From positions 2,816,501 to 2,880,500 of the forward strand of contig NZ_JBEWXT010000001.1 in assembly GCF_040538665.1 (NCBI RefSeq): a stretch of DNA of 64,000 nt, read 5' to 3'. The notes beneath the pieces were generated by a model. That model had not been told where the DNA came from, made no database searches, and saw only the letters and a program-made list of their open reading frames with translations. Both the position numbers and the translations under genes were made by a program. The stretch is from Aureibaculum sp. 2308TA14-22 (GTDB lineage: Bacteria > Bacteroidota > Bacteroidia > Flavobacteriales > Flavobacteriaceae). Numbering within the stretch: position 1 is the stretch's first letter; the number at the start of each line of letters is the position of its first letter. This document shows, piece by piece, positions 27,375 to 36,041 of the stretch.

Positions 27375-28478
27375 TCAAGTTGGTGGATAACACAATAACA
27401 TTTTTGATTTAATTTTTGATTTAAACGTAATTTCCTCAATTGCTGCAGAAAAGAAAATTTCATCACCTTGTTTATAATCATATATTTTTCCGTGACAAAT
27501 AATTGAGCCTTCACCAAAATAAATGACTACTACATAAAAACTTCCATTCTCTTTTATTTTATAATCTCCGTCTAAATAAAGTTCTTTAAGTCCAAAACAA
27601 CTAGTATGAACTTCATTAAAAATTGATTTTAATTTGTAGGTACTAGAACTATCTATAACTTCTGGTTCCACTTTCCAGCGTCTAATCGCTTCATCGTATG
27701 AATAGTTATCATAATGAAAACATGTTAACATTTTATCTACACCAACTCCTTGATGAATGAGTTCATCAGAAATTTCTAACCCAGCAGGGGTTATTTTCTC
27801 AACACGCATGGTATAATCTGTTGGTTCTTGTACTTCCATTAAAAAGCAACCACTACCAATGGCATGTGGTACGCCACCATAAATCATAAAAGCATCACCT
27901 GGCTTTACTACTATTTTATGAAGACAACTTAACATCCCATCAATATCCTGATTTACAAAATGCTCTTTCCATAGTTCTTGAGTAACTCCTTCTTTAAACC
28001 CCATATATACAACACTCTTTTCACCATTTATCTCACGTGTATTTAACACATACCAAGATTCTGTTTTACCAAAAACAGAATTTAGTATTGTACTTGAATA
28101 TTCTTTGTCAGGATGAACTTGTATAGTTAACCGTTCTTTTGAGTCCAGCATTTTAATCAAAACACCTGTAGTTCCATACTTTTTAGCAAGTTTTTCTCCT
28201 AAGAAAAGTTCTTTATCATATTCAACTAATTCCTTAAGTGATTTTATACCATCAGGCGTATCTAATAAGGTTAAGCCTTCATTTTCAGGTCTCCCATCCC
28301 CTCTAGCCGTAACTGTAGACATAATCCATTCTTCAGGAAAACTACCATCAATTTCTGGTGTATCCTTTTTCCATTGATCAATCAATGCTCCACCTTCATA
28401 AGTACGCCAAACTCTATTTGATTTCTGTTTTAATGGCATATAAGCATATTGCCCTAAATCATCACTATTAGTTTGCAT
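27375..28478 (-). CDS. manA: Type I phosphomannose isomerase
   Basis: A 367-residue cupin enzyme interconverting mannose-6-phosphate and fructose-6-phosphate. Zinc-ligand motifs are present: IQVHPDKEY (Gln and His), KTESWYVL (Glu) and GGVPHAIGSG (His). EPTDYTMRVE is also family-typical. It sits four bases after the NRAMP-like transporter gene on the same strand, so the two are probably one operon. Its place in a uronate-catabolism block is not explained by the known alginate pathway, which does not pass through mannose-6-phosphate. A specialised isomerase substrate is possible but not indicated by the residues seen. Confidence 0.85.
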   Translation of the reverse strand: MQTNSDDLGQYAYMPLKQKSNRVWRTYEGGALIDQWKKDTPEIDGSFPEEWIMSTVTARGDGRPENEGLTLLDTPDGIKSLKELVEYDKELFLGEKLAKKYGTTGVLIKMLDSKERLTIQVHPDKEYSSTILNSVFGKTESWYVLNTREINGEKSVVYMGFKEGVTQELWKEHFVNQDIDGMLSCLHKIVVKPGDAFMIYGGVPHAIGSGCFLMEVQEPTDYTMRVEKITPAGLEISDELIHQGVGVDKMLTCFHYDNYSYDEAIRRWKVEPEVIDSSSTYKLKSIFNEVHTSCFGLKELYLDGDYKIKENGSFYVVVIYFGEGSIICHGKIYDYKQGDEIFFSAAIEEITFKSKIKSKMLLCYPPT

Positions 28479-28482
28479 AATT

Positions 28483-29736
28483 CTAATTGATTAATTGAAT
28501 TACTCCTTTAATTCCTATAAAAGAAGTGAAAATTGAAAACAATAAAATTAAAACCAAAAACACATTAGTTAAGGTTGAATTTTTATATTTTCCCATTAAG
28601 TCTTTTCTATTACTTAGGTAAAGAATACCTCCAACAGTTGCTGGTAGAATCACTGAGTTTAATGCCTGAGAAATTATCATTACAAAAACAGGACGGGCAT
28701 TAAAAATTGGTACAATTAAACCCAATAAAGAGATTAATAGTACCATAATACGGTATTTTGGAAGCGTCATTTTACGCTCTGTATTATTATAATCGCATAA
28801 TAACCATGGTAACATTAATATATTTGGAAATTGAGATGAAACTCCTGCGGAGATAATACCAATAGCAAACACAGATGTTGCGAAACTACCAGCTAAAGGT
28901 TTTAATAATTCAATCATTTGAGATGCTGTAGATAAACCAATACCTTCTACATATAAAGTTCCTGCTGCAGCTGCCATTATTGACGCACTGATAACAAACA
29001 TGAGGGTTACAGATATAATGGCATCATTTCGTTGTTTTTTAAAATCGGTTACTTTCCATCCAGCTTCTTTTACTAAAGTAGTACGAATAATAAATAACCC
29101 AGAAAAAACCGTAGTTCCTACTAAAGATGCTATAATTAAAAATGGTTTATCACCTGAATCAAGTGTGTCCGGAATATTAGGAATAAGTCCTTTTATTATA
29201 TCCATTGGTGGTGGCATCATTATAAAAAAGTTTAGCAAAAAACTTGCAGACATAATAGCTACAATTATTGCTAAGGCTCTTTCAAAAAATTGTGTTTTCC
29301 CATTCCAAAAAATGTAGTATACCAATGCTATAAATATACTTGCCCAATAAATGGGAGCTATACCACCTTCAACTGCACTTTTAGACCATACATAACAAAT
29401 ATCAGCCACAATACCCATTACACCCATAACGCTACCACAGACACCTGCAGTTAATGCCACAATAAAGAATATACCAACCCAGGGATGAATATGTTTTCTA
29501 AAAGCCTGCAGGGCGGTTTCACCAGTTACTAAGGTATAACGCCCATATAAATTAATCATAAAATAAGTTGTTAAACATGATGCCACTATGGTCCATAATA
29601 ATTCCATGCCATAAGTAGCTCCTGCTTTCGCCATTGTGGTAACGCTACCCGTACCTATATTTAGGCCAAGTAAAAATATTCCCGGTAAAAACAAGGCTAT
29701 CCATTTTAAAAACCTTTTACGAAAAGTTGTTTTCAT
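28483..29736 (-). CDS. NRAMP-fold transporter lacking metal-binding motifs
   Basis: A 417-residue inner-membrane protein with about 11 helices and an NRAMP-like layout. The first-helix DPGN metal motif of NRAMP proteins is replaced by NIGTGS (residues 26-31). In helix 6 the MPH motif aligns with FSG in VGTTVFSGL (206-214), so the Asp, Asn and Met metal ligands are all missing. It is therefore unlikely to carry Mn2+ or Fe2+. It shares these changes and the PxPxDxxKGLIPxxP loop with the paralogue at 51420-52694, also in an alginate operon. A role in moving uronates or other small acids is my inference. Confidence 0.75.
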   Translation of the reverse strand: MKTTFRKRFLKWIALFLPGIFLLGLNIGTGSVTTMAKAGATYGMELLWTIVASCLTTYFMINLYGRYTLVTGETALQAFRKHIHPWVGIFFIVALTAGVCGSVMGVMGIVADICYVWSKSAVEGGIAPIYWASIFIALVYYIFWNGKTQFFERALAIIVAIMSASFLLNFFIMMPPPMDIIKGLIPNIPDTLDSGDKPFLIIASLVGTTVFSGLFIIRTTLVKEAGWKVTDFKKQRNDAIISVTLMFVISASIMAAAAGTLYVEGIGLSTASQMIELLKPLAGSFATSVFAIGIISAGVSSQFPNILMLPWLLCDYNNTERKMTLPKYRIMVLLISLLGLIVPIFNARPVFVMIISQALNSVILPATVGGILYLSNRKDLMGKYKNSTLTNVFLVLILLFSIFTSFIGIKGVIQLIN

Positions 29737-29838
29737 ACTATTTTGTTCTCAATTTAATAACGATATGAAAAAACAAAAGAATTACTTTTGTTTCTATCAG
29801 AACATTACAAACTTTAGGCGACATTACACAAGAATATT

Positions 29839-29862
29839 CAAGATTAAATATTTTTAATCTTG
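29839..29862. repeat. Perfect 10-bp inverted repeat
   Basis: CAAGATTAAA, a TATT loop, then TTTAATCTTG, in the 258-bp gap between the NRAMP-like gene start and the KDPG aldolase stop. It could be a terminator hairpin for the aldolase operon or an operator for the NRAMP-manA promoter. No clear U-run decides between them. Confidence 0.4.
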
Positions 29863-29994
29863 ACCTGGTTTTCGAGAGGAAAGTAGAGGAATAATTAAGT
29901 TTACAGAAAACTCTGGATACCTAGATTAAGCTTTTGAGTAAGATTATAATTTAAGCATATAAACAAGATATATTCCATTTAGTAAAATTCATTA

Positions 29995-30663
29995 TTACTT
30001 TCGAACCAATTTAATAATTTCTAATGCTTCTTTGACTTTATTCTCCAATCCTTCAAAATCTCTATTGGCCAATATCTCTTTTGAGATTAATTTAGAGCCC
30101 ATACCTACACAAGTTACCCCTGCATTAAACCAACCTGATAAATTTTCTTCTGTTGGTGACACGCCTCCAGTTGGCATTATGCTAGTCCATGGTTGAGGGC
30201 CTTTTACCCCTTTTACAAATTGAGGACCGTAAATATCTCCTGGAAACAATTTCACAATCTCACACCCTAATTCTTCAGCTCTTGTAATTTCCGTCAATGT
30301 ACCACAACCTGGAGACCATAATACTTTTCTTCGGTTACAAACAATAGCTATGTCTTCTCTTAAAACTGGTGTTACTATAAAATTAGCACCCAATTGCATA
30401 TACAATGAAGCGGCTCCCGCATCGGTTACTGAGCCCACACCCATAATCATTCCAGGTAATTCCTTTATGGCATATTTTGTCAATTCACCAAATACCTCAT
30501 ATGCAAAATCACCTCTAGATGTAAACTCCATAAGCCTTGCACCACCATTGTAACACGCTTTTAAAACTTTTTTACTCAATTCAATATCAGTATGGAAGAA
30601 TAAAGGAATCATTCCAGTATCTTTCATTACTTGTGCTACTTCTAGTCTTGAAAATTGTGCCAT
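29995..30663 (-). CDS. eda: KDPG/KHG aldolase
   Basis: A 222-residue class I aldolase that splits 2-keto-3-deoxy-6-phosphogluconate into pyruvate and glyceraldehyde-3-phosphate, the last step of alginate and Entner-Doudoroff catabolism. The Schiff-base lysine lies in CEIVKLFPGDIYGP. The supporting Glu and Arg are in LMEFTSRGDF, and the phosphate loop is IMPTGGVSP. It is slightly longer than the E. coli enzyme. It lies 45 bases downstream of the KDG kinase in the same operon. Confidence 0.94.
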   Translation of the reverse strand: MAQFSRLEVAQVMKDTGMIPLFFHTDIELSKKVLKACYNGGARLMEFTSRGDFAYEVFGELTKYAIKELPGMIMGVGSVTDAGAASLYMQLGANFIVTPVLREDIAIVCNRRKVLWSPGCGTLTEITRAEELGCEIVKLFPGDIYGPQFVKGVKGPQPWTSIMPTGGVSPTEENLSGWFNAGVTCVGMGSKLISKEILANRDFEGLENKVKEALEIIKLVRK

Positions 30664-30708
30664 TATTTTAGATTTAATCGTTTTGGAATTTGTTTTTGTA
30701 ATAATTCA

Positions 30709-31749
30709 TTATCGTGCTACCCTTCCGGATGCATCACCACCCATTAATTTTTCTACTTCCGATACCTTTACTAAATTAGCATCACCTTTGATGGTGTGTT
30801 TTAAACAAGAAGCGGCAACTGCAAAATCCAAGGCGTTTTGATCATCCTCAGGGTATTTTAATAACCCATAGATTAAACCGCCCATAAATGAATCACCTCC
30901 ACCTACTCTGTCTACAATATCTGTAATTTGATATTGACGGGTTTCATACATTTTTTTGCCATCATACAATACGCCAGCCCATGTATTATGTGATGCAGAA
31001 ATAGATCCTCTCAAGGTTGTAATTACTTTTTTAGCTCTTGGAAATTTTTCCATCATCTGTTTACATACTGATAAAAAAGCTTCTGCTTTAACATCGTGCC
31101 CGTGTTTATGAACATCCAATCCTTCTGGATGAATACCAAAGTGTTTTTCAGCATCTTCTTCATTACCTAAAATGATATCGCAGTAAGAAGTTAATTCAGT
31201 CATAATCGCCTCTCTATCTCCTCCATAGTTCCATAATTTCGCTCTATAATTTAAATCTGTAGAAATTGTTATTCCTTTTGTGCTTGCAGCTTTTACCGCT
31301 TCCAAACATACGTCAGCTGCTCCTTGAGAAATTGCGGGTGTAATGCCAGTCCAATGAAACCATTCAACACCATCAAAAACAGCATCCCAATCAATCATAC
31401 CTGATTCAATTTCCGAAATTGCAGAATGTGCTCTATCATAAACCACTTTACTTCCTCTACTTACCGCTCCAGTTTCTAAAAAGTAGATTCCTAAACGATC
31501 ACCTCCATAGACAATTTTATCTACACCTACACCACGTTTACGCATTTCCATCATGGCACATTCGCCAATATCATTTTTAGGCAATCGGGTTACAAAATCA
31601 ACCGAAACACCATAATTGGCCAATGATACTGCAACATTAGATTCACCTCCTCCGTAAACAACATCAAAATTATTGGCTTGTGAAAATCTTAAAAACCCCT
31701 GAGGAGCCAATCTTAACATGATTTCTCCGAAAGTAACTACTTTACCCAT
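30709..31749 (-). CDS. kdgK: 2-keto-3-deoxygluconate kinase (PfkB family)
   Basis: A 346-residue ribokinase-type sugar kinase. The N-terminus (VVTFGEIMLRLAPQGFLRF) and GGGESNVAVSLANYG are typical of KDG kinases, and IVDRVGGGDSFMGGLIYGL is the PfkB signature with its catalytic Asp. It phosphorylates KDG to KDPG, feeding the aldolase just downstream. Its promoter region is shared with the divergent lacI gene, and a copy of the putative LacI operator lies 35 bases upstream of the start. Confidence 0.94.
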   Translation of the reverse strand: MGKVVTFGEIMLRLAPQGFLRFSQANNFDVVYGGGESNVAVSLANYGVSVDFVTRLPKNDIGECAMMEMRKRGVGVDKIVYGGDRLGIYFLETGAVSRGSKVVYDRAHSAISEIESGMIDWDAVFDGVEWFHWTGITPAISQGAADVCLEAVKAASTKGITISTDLNYRAKLWNYGGDREAIMTELTSYCDIILGNEEDAEKHFGIHPEGLDVHKHGHDVKAEAFLSVCKQMMEKFPRAKKVITTLRGSISASHNTWAGVLYDGKKMYETRQYQITDIVDRVGGGDSFMGGLIYGLLKYPEDDQNALDFAVAASCLKHTIKGDANLVKVSEVEKLMGGDASGRVAR

Positions 31750-31783
31750 TTTGTTTAAATTTAGTTCTATTAATTAAGTTTGG

Positions 31784-31795
31784 TTAATCGTTTAA
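31784..31795 (-). promoter_or_regulatory. Putative LacI operator in front of kdgK-eda
   Basis: TTAATCGTTTAA is the reverse complement of the TTAAACGATTAA motif found at 31873-31884 before lacI. The central CG and near-dyad symmetry are typical of LacI-family operators. Confidence 0.6.
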
Positions 31796-31841
31796 GCAAG
31801 AAATGAAAATAAAATCAAAATGGAAGCATTTAGCTAAAATT

Positions 31842-31884
31842 TTGATTATTCGTACAAAGGCATTACATTTGTTTAAACGATTAA
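31842..31884 (+). promoter_or_regulatory. lacI promoter with overlapping putative operator
   Basis: TTG at 31842-31844, 19 bases, then TACATTTG at 31864-31871 is a perfect flavobacterial promoter. TTAAACGATTAA at 31873-31884 follows at once, in position for autoregulation of lacI. The lacI start is at 31904. Confidence 0.7.
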
Positions 31885-31903
31885 GCAAATATATAAAAAA
31901 TTT

Positions 31904-32938
31904 ATGAAAAAAAAGAAAACCACGATAAAAGATATTGCTAATGTTTTAAATATATCTGCTGCCGCCGTTTCAAAAGCTTTACATAATGATTCTCGTATTA
32001 GCGAGAAAACGAAAAAAGCGGTTAAACAAGTTGCAAAAAATCTAAATTATCAACCCAATCATTTAGCAAGTGCCTTAAGAAGTGGTAAAAGTAAATTAGT
32101 TGGTGTTATTGTTCCTAGAACAAATAGTAATTTCTTTTCGTCAGTTATTCAGAATATTGAGGAGGTATTAAATAAAAAGGGGTATAACATTATTATTACC
32201 CAATCTAACGAATCCTATAAGAAAGAATGTGATAGTATAGATACACTACTTTATACGCAAGTTGATGGAATAATTGCTTCAATGGCTAATGAAACTGTTG
32301 ATTTGAGTTACTATGAGAAGGTGAAATCTAAAGGTATTCCTTTAATATTATTTGATCGTGGTGAGAATGATTTAAATGTTGATTACATTGGTATTGATGA
32401 TTATGACAGTAGTCACTTAATTGTTGAACATTTAGTAAACAAAGGATGTAAAAGAATTGCTCACATTGGCGGATATAAACGAACAAGAATTTATAATAAC
32501 AGAATTCGAGGTTATAATGATGCTTTAAAAAAGCATAATTTACCATTAGATAAAGAATTACTTACCGAAAGTGGCTTAACTATTGAAAATGGGAGGAAAA
32601 TGATGCATCAGTTATTAAATCTCGAGAAAAAACCAGATGCCGTTTATGCAGCTGGGGACTATGCGGCTTTAGGGGCTTTACAAGTTTTAAATGAAGAAAA
32701 TATAAAAGTTCCAGAAGAAATTGCCTTAGTTGGTTTTGGTAACGAGCCTTTTACCGATATGGTTACACCAAGAATAACAAGTGTTAATCAGCATAGCGGA
32801 GAAATAGGAAAACGAGCCGCAAAAGCATTTTTAAAATATAATAAAGAAGAAATAGTGCAACAAACTTTGAATAAAAATATTTTAAATGCTGAATTAATTG
32901 TAAGAGATTCTTCAAACAAAAAAACCTCTCTTCAATAA
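31904..32938 (+). CDS. LacI-family transcriptional regulator
   Basis: A 344-residue regulator. It has an N-terminal LacI helix-turn-helix (TTIKDIANVLNISAAAVSKALHND) and hinge (NYQPNHLASALRSG), then a periplasmic-binding-protein-like effector domain (about 62-335, LVGVIVPRTNSNFFSSVIQNIE, PDAVYAAGDYAALGALQVL). It is divergent from kdgK-eda with matching operator-like sites on both sides, so it probably controls those genes and itself. A KDG-type intermediate is a reasonable effector but is not shown. It is convergent with the SDR gene. Confidence 0.93.
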   Translation: MKKKKTTIKDIANVLNISAAAVSKALHNDSRISEKTKKAVKQVAKNLNYQPNHLASALRSGKSKLVGVIVPRTNSNFFSSVIQNIEEVLNKKGYNIIITQSNESYKKECDSIDTLLYTQVDGIIASMANETVDLSYYEKVKSKGIPLILFDRGENDLNVDYIGIDDYDSSHLIVEHLVNKGCKRIAHIGGYKRTRIYNNRIRGYNDALKKHNLPLDKELLTESGLTIENGRKMMHQLLNLEKKPDAVYAAGDYAALGALQVLNEENIKVPEEIALVGFGNEPFTDMVTPRITSVNQHSGEIGKRAAKAFLKYNKEEIVQQTLNKNILNAELIVRDSSNKKTSLQ

Positions 32939-32957
32939 AAAGAAAGGCTTTTTAAAC
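32919..32957. terminator. Probable terminator between lacI and the SDR gene
   Basis: AAAACCTCTCTT and AGAAAGGCTTTTT form an imperfect stem around the lacI stop region, in the 35-base convergent gap. The stem has one or two mismatches, so it is a weak call. It could serve both directions. Confidence 0.4.
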
Positions 32958-32973
32958 TCAAAAAAATATTTTT

Positions 32974-33738
32974 TTATATCCCTAATGCCTGTCCGCCACC
33001 AATTTGAATAGTTTCAGCTGTTAAGAAAGATGCATCATCACTCGCTAAGAAAGAAACAACAGACGCTACTTCTTCGGGTTGCCCTAACCTTCCTAACATG
33101 ATACTGTTTTTCCAAGTGGCAAATACTTCTGGCTTAGTTGATTTTATTTGAGCATGGAAAGGTGTATCAATAGTACCTGGTGATACTGCGTTTACCCTAA
33201 TTCCATATTCGGCCAAATCTTTTGCTAAAGCTCTTGTTATTGCATGTACTCCAGCTTTAGATGTTCCATAGATTCCGGCTCCTGGTCCACCTGCATTCCA
33301 CCCTGCATTTGATGTATAGTTAATGATTGAGGAATTTTCTCCTTTTTTAAGGAAAGGAATAGCTGCTCTTGAAGCAAAAAATACAGAGTCAAGGTTTAAT
33401 GCCATTACGAATCTGTAAAATTCAGTGGTCATTTCTTCAAATCGAGATCTTCCACCTAATCCACCAGCATTGTTTACAAGCACATCAATTCTTCCATACT
33501 TCTTGCCAATTTTGTTAATATTTGCAGTTACTTCTTCCTCTTTAGTAACATCGAATCCATAATACTCAGCAGTGATTCCTTCCGCGGCAAGCTCTTCAAC
33601 TCTTTTAGCCCCTGCTTCATCTTCAATACCATTTAGTACAACCGTATATCCATCTTTGCCAAGACGTTTTGATACTTCGAACCCAATTCCACCAGTTGCT
33701 CCAGTAATTACTGCTACTCTTCCTTTATTTTTACTCAT
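32974..33738 (-). CDS. SDR-family oxidoreductase, probable DEH or KDG dehydrogenase/reductase
   Basis: A 254-residue classical short-chain dehydrogenase. It has cofactor motif TGATGGIGFEVSK, structural VNNAGG and active site YGTSKAG (Tyr-xxx-Lys). The loop after beta-2 (VVLNGIEDEAG) selects the cofactor. In alginate users such an SDR reduces 4-deoxy-L-erythro-5-hexoseulose uronate (DEH) to KDG. It is 37 bases downstream of the MFS transporter in the gntR-MFS-SDR operon, which supports that role. A second SDR at 49532 could share or split this job. Confidence 0.85.
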   Translation of the reverse strand: MSKNKGRVAVITGATGGIGFEVSKRLGKDGYTVVLNGIEDEAGAKRVEELAAEGITAEYYGFDVTKEEEVTANINKIGKKYGRIDVLVNNAGGLGGRSRFEEMTTEFYRFVMALNLDSVFFASRAAIPFLKKGENSSIINYTSNAGWNAGGPGAGIYGTSKAGVHAITRALAKDLAEYGIRVNAVSPGTIDTPFHAQIKSTKPEVFATWKNSIMLGRLGQPEEVASVVSFLASDDASFLTAETIQIGGGQALGI

Positions 33739-33775
33739 TTTAATATTATTTTATTTATTATTCAATATGCTTATG

Positions 33776-35077
33776 TTATATTTTTTTTGCTATTGGCTCA
33801 ACCTTCGGTACTAATATCCAAATACTAGCCAAGGTTAAAATAGCTAAGGCAGCTCCGATAACAAAGGCTGGAGTATAATTCCCGCCGCTTGTCAACCATG
33901 GCACTAGATATGTTAAACCCGCGGCGGTAAGTTTAGCTGCCATACCAGAAAATCCTGCCAACGTACCTACGGTTTTACCGCTAAAAAGATCACTGGGTAA
34001 AGTTTGAACATTTCCTATTGCAGTTTGGAATCCGAATAAAATTACTGCCATAATAATTACAGCCATTGTAGGTCCTCCAGGACTAGCCATTGCAAGAAGT
34101 GCTGGTAACATTATTACACATCCAAGAGTAATTACCATTTTACGTGTTCTATTAATACTCCAACCTACCTTTAATCTATTTTGTGCTAATAGTCCCCCAA
34201 ACCAAGCTCCCAGCATGGCTCCAACATACGGAACCCAACCATAAAGACCAATAGATTTAACATCCATACCATATACCTCATTTAAGTAAATAGGTATCCA
34301 GAAAACGAATAGCCACCAAATAGGATCAATAGCTGCTGACGCCAGTATTACACCCCAACTCTGTTTATGAGATAGTAGCTCTGCAGTATTAGGGTCATAT
34401 GCTTGATCTTCAACCCCATCTCCATCAAAATCTTCATTTTTTTGACCCGTTAAAATATATTCTCGCTCCTCATCCGTAATCCAAGGATGCTTTTTAGGAG
34501 GGGCTTTTACAAAAATTAACCAGGGTATTAACCAAAGTAAACCTATTAAACCAATCAAAATAAATATTGATTTCCAGCTAAAATATATCGTTAAAAATGC
34601 GATTAGCGGTATAGAGATAATTCCACCTATGGCTGCTCCTGAATTAAAAATTCCTTGAGCGAGAGCACGTTCTTTAGTAGGAAACCACTCTGCATTTCCT
34701 TTGGTAGCTCCTGGCCAGTTACCGGCTTCCGCAACACCCAAAATTGCACGAAATATTCCAAAACTTAACACTCCTCTTGCTAAAGCATGCAATGCTGTCG
34801 CAATAGACCATACTCCAATAGATAATACAAATCCCATTCGTGTACCTATCCAATCGAAAATTTTACCAAATATTGCTTGTCCAAAAGCATAAGAAAATAC
34901 GAAAATGATTGAAATAAGAGCATAAATTGCCTTTGTCTCATCAGGTGTATGCCCAGGATATAGTTCATTAGCAATTTCTGGCCAAAGAACACTTAATGAC
35001 TGACGATCAATGTAATTAATAATAGTAGCAAGAGCAATTAACCCAACTATCCACCATCTTAAACCTTTTATTTTCAT
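33776..35077 (-). CDS. MFS transporter, hexuronate/anion symporter type
   Basis: A 433-residue, 12-helix major facilitator of the ExuT/GudP-like anion:cation symporter group. Conserved parts are IINYIDRQSLSVLWPEI in helix 1, GVAEAGNWPGATKGNAEWFP and ERALAQGIFNSGAAIGG. The acidic loop DFDGDGVEDQAYDP lies between helices 6 and 7. It probably brings DEH, KDG or hexuronates from periplasm to cytoplasm with protons. It lies 60 bases after gntR and 37 before the SDR gene, one operon. Confidence 0.92.
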   Translation of the reverse strand: MKIKGLRWWIVGLIALATIINYIDRQSLSVLWPEIANELYPGHTPDETKAIYALISIIFVFSYAFGQAIFGKIFDWIGTRMGFVLSIGVWSIATALHALARGVLSFGIFRAILGVAEAGNWPGATKGNAEWFPTKERALAQGIFNSGAAIGGIISIPLIAFLTIYFSWKSIFILIGLIGLLWLIPWLIFVKAPPKKHPWITDEEREYILTGQKNEDFDGDGVEDQAYDPNTAELLSHKQSWGVILASAAIDPIWWLFVFWIPIYLNEVYGMDVKSIGLYGWVPYVGAMLGAWFGGLLAQNRLKVGWSINRTRKMVITLGCVIMLPALLAMASPGGPTMAVIIMAVILFGFQTAIGNVQTLPSDLFSGKTVGTLAGFSGMAAKLTAAGLTYLVPWLTSGGNYTPAFVIGAALAILTLASIWILVPKVEPIAKKI

Positions 35078-35137
35078 TTTGTATAAATTTTTACATTATT
35101 TTGTTAATAATACAGAGCGTATAAATTTCATTTTTGA

Positions 35138-35857
35138 TTATTCTTCTTTACCATTATAGCAATATTGATATAACGTTTTAAAATGGTCTTTCATTTTTTG
35201 TTTTGCTAATTGTGAGTCCTGATCTTTAATCGCATTATAAATATCGGTATGCTCCTGTATTCCCAAAAAAGCTTGGTTTTCATCACAGACATGATACTTT
35301 TCGAAATTTGTTATAATCTCAGGAGTTATTATTAACATTAAGGTATTTAAAGTACTGTTGCCACTTGCTTGAGCTATAGTCAAATGAAATAATAAATCTT
35401 CTTGTACGGCATCTTCACCTTTCAACACTTTTTCACTATAAGCATCAAGAGCATCTTTAATTTTATCTAAATCCTTATCAGATCTTCTAGTAGCCGCTAA
35501 TCCAGCAGTTTTTAATTCCAACAAAATTCTGGTTTCAACCAATGATTTAAAATCAGGTGCTTCTAAACTTAAAATATCATCTATCATCCCATTCAAAGCC
35601 GTAATTCCAATGTTTGCTACAAATGTTCCGCTTTGAGGTATAGATCTTAATAAACCATAAAATTCCAATTTCTGAATGGCTTCTCTTACGTTACTCCTAC
35701 TCACTTCAAACTTTTCAGATAACATGCGTTCAGAGGGTAATTTCTCACCAGGTTCTAAATTTTTGTAATTAATTAGGTCCCTTATTTTTGAAATAATACC
35801 ATTTAGAGCATCTTGATTATCATTTTTTGTAATTACTTCTAACTTCATGTGTTGCAA
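35138..35857 (-). CDS. GntR/FadR-family transcriptional regulator
   Basis: A 239-residue regulator. It has a GntR winged helix (about 25-85, LPSERMLSEKFEVSRSNVREAIQKLEFYGLL) and a C-terminal all-helical FCD effector domain (about 105-230). FadR-type regulators bind short palindromes of TGGTNNNACCA kind. A perfect 18-base palindrome containing TGGTTAACCA lies 18 bases upstream of its start, and tandem copies of TGGTNNACCA precede four other transcription units here. It is therefore the best candidate for the master regulator of the alginate genes. The effector is probably a pathway intermediate; which one cannot be read from sequence. Confidence 0.93.
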   Translation of the reverse strand: MQHMKLEVITKNDNQDALNGIISKIRDLINYKNLEPGEKLPSERMLSEKFEVSRSNVREAIQKLEFYGLLRSIPQSGTFVANIGITALNGMIDDILSLEAPDFKSLVETRILLELKTAGLAATRRSDKDLDKIKDALDAYSEKVLKGEDAVQEDLLFHLTIAQASGNSTLNTLMLIITPEIITNFEKYHVCDENQAFLGIQEHTDIYNAIKDQDSQLAKQKMKDHFKTLYQYCYNGKEE

Positions 35858-35871
35858 ATTTTTATTTTTCT

Positions 35872-35889
35872 AAACTGGTTAACCAGTTT
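35872..35889 (-). promoter_or_regulatory. gntR autoregulatory operator
   Basis: AAACTGGTTAACCAGTTT is a perfect 18-base palindrome with the core TGGTTAACCA at 35876-35885. It is a single copy, unlike the tandem arrays elsewhere, and lies just upstream of the gntR start codon. Confidence 0.7.
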
Positions 35890-35957
35890 TCAGTGATAAA
35901 TCTATAAAAAAAACCTCACCTAATTGTTGATTTATCTATTTCTTTTAAAAATTTAGA

Positions 35958-35988
35958 TTTAACCGACCCTGTTCACGAGTCGGTTAAA
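35958..35988 (-). terminator. Hairpin after the second susC-PL7 operon
   Basis: TTTAACCGAC and GTCGGTTAAA form a perfect 10-bp stem with an 11-base loop in the 184-bp gap between gntR and the PL7 gene. Read on the minus strand, where the PL7 operon ends 54 bases earlier, it is followed by TCTAAATTTTTAAAA. It is therefore a plausible terminator, though the U-run is imperfect. Confidence 0.55.
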
Positions 35989-36041
35989 GTCTAAAGGAAC
36001 TAACTCAACTATTTATCTTCTAATAAATTCTATTTTTTAGA

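Noticed and set aside
28483-29736. Manganese/iron transporter MntH
   Set aside because: The DPGN and MPH metal-ligand motifs are absent and the context is uronate metabolism, so the usual label would mislead.
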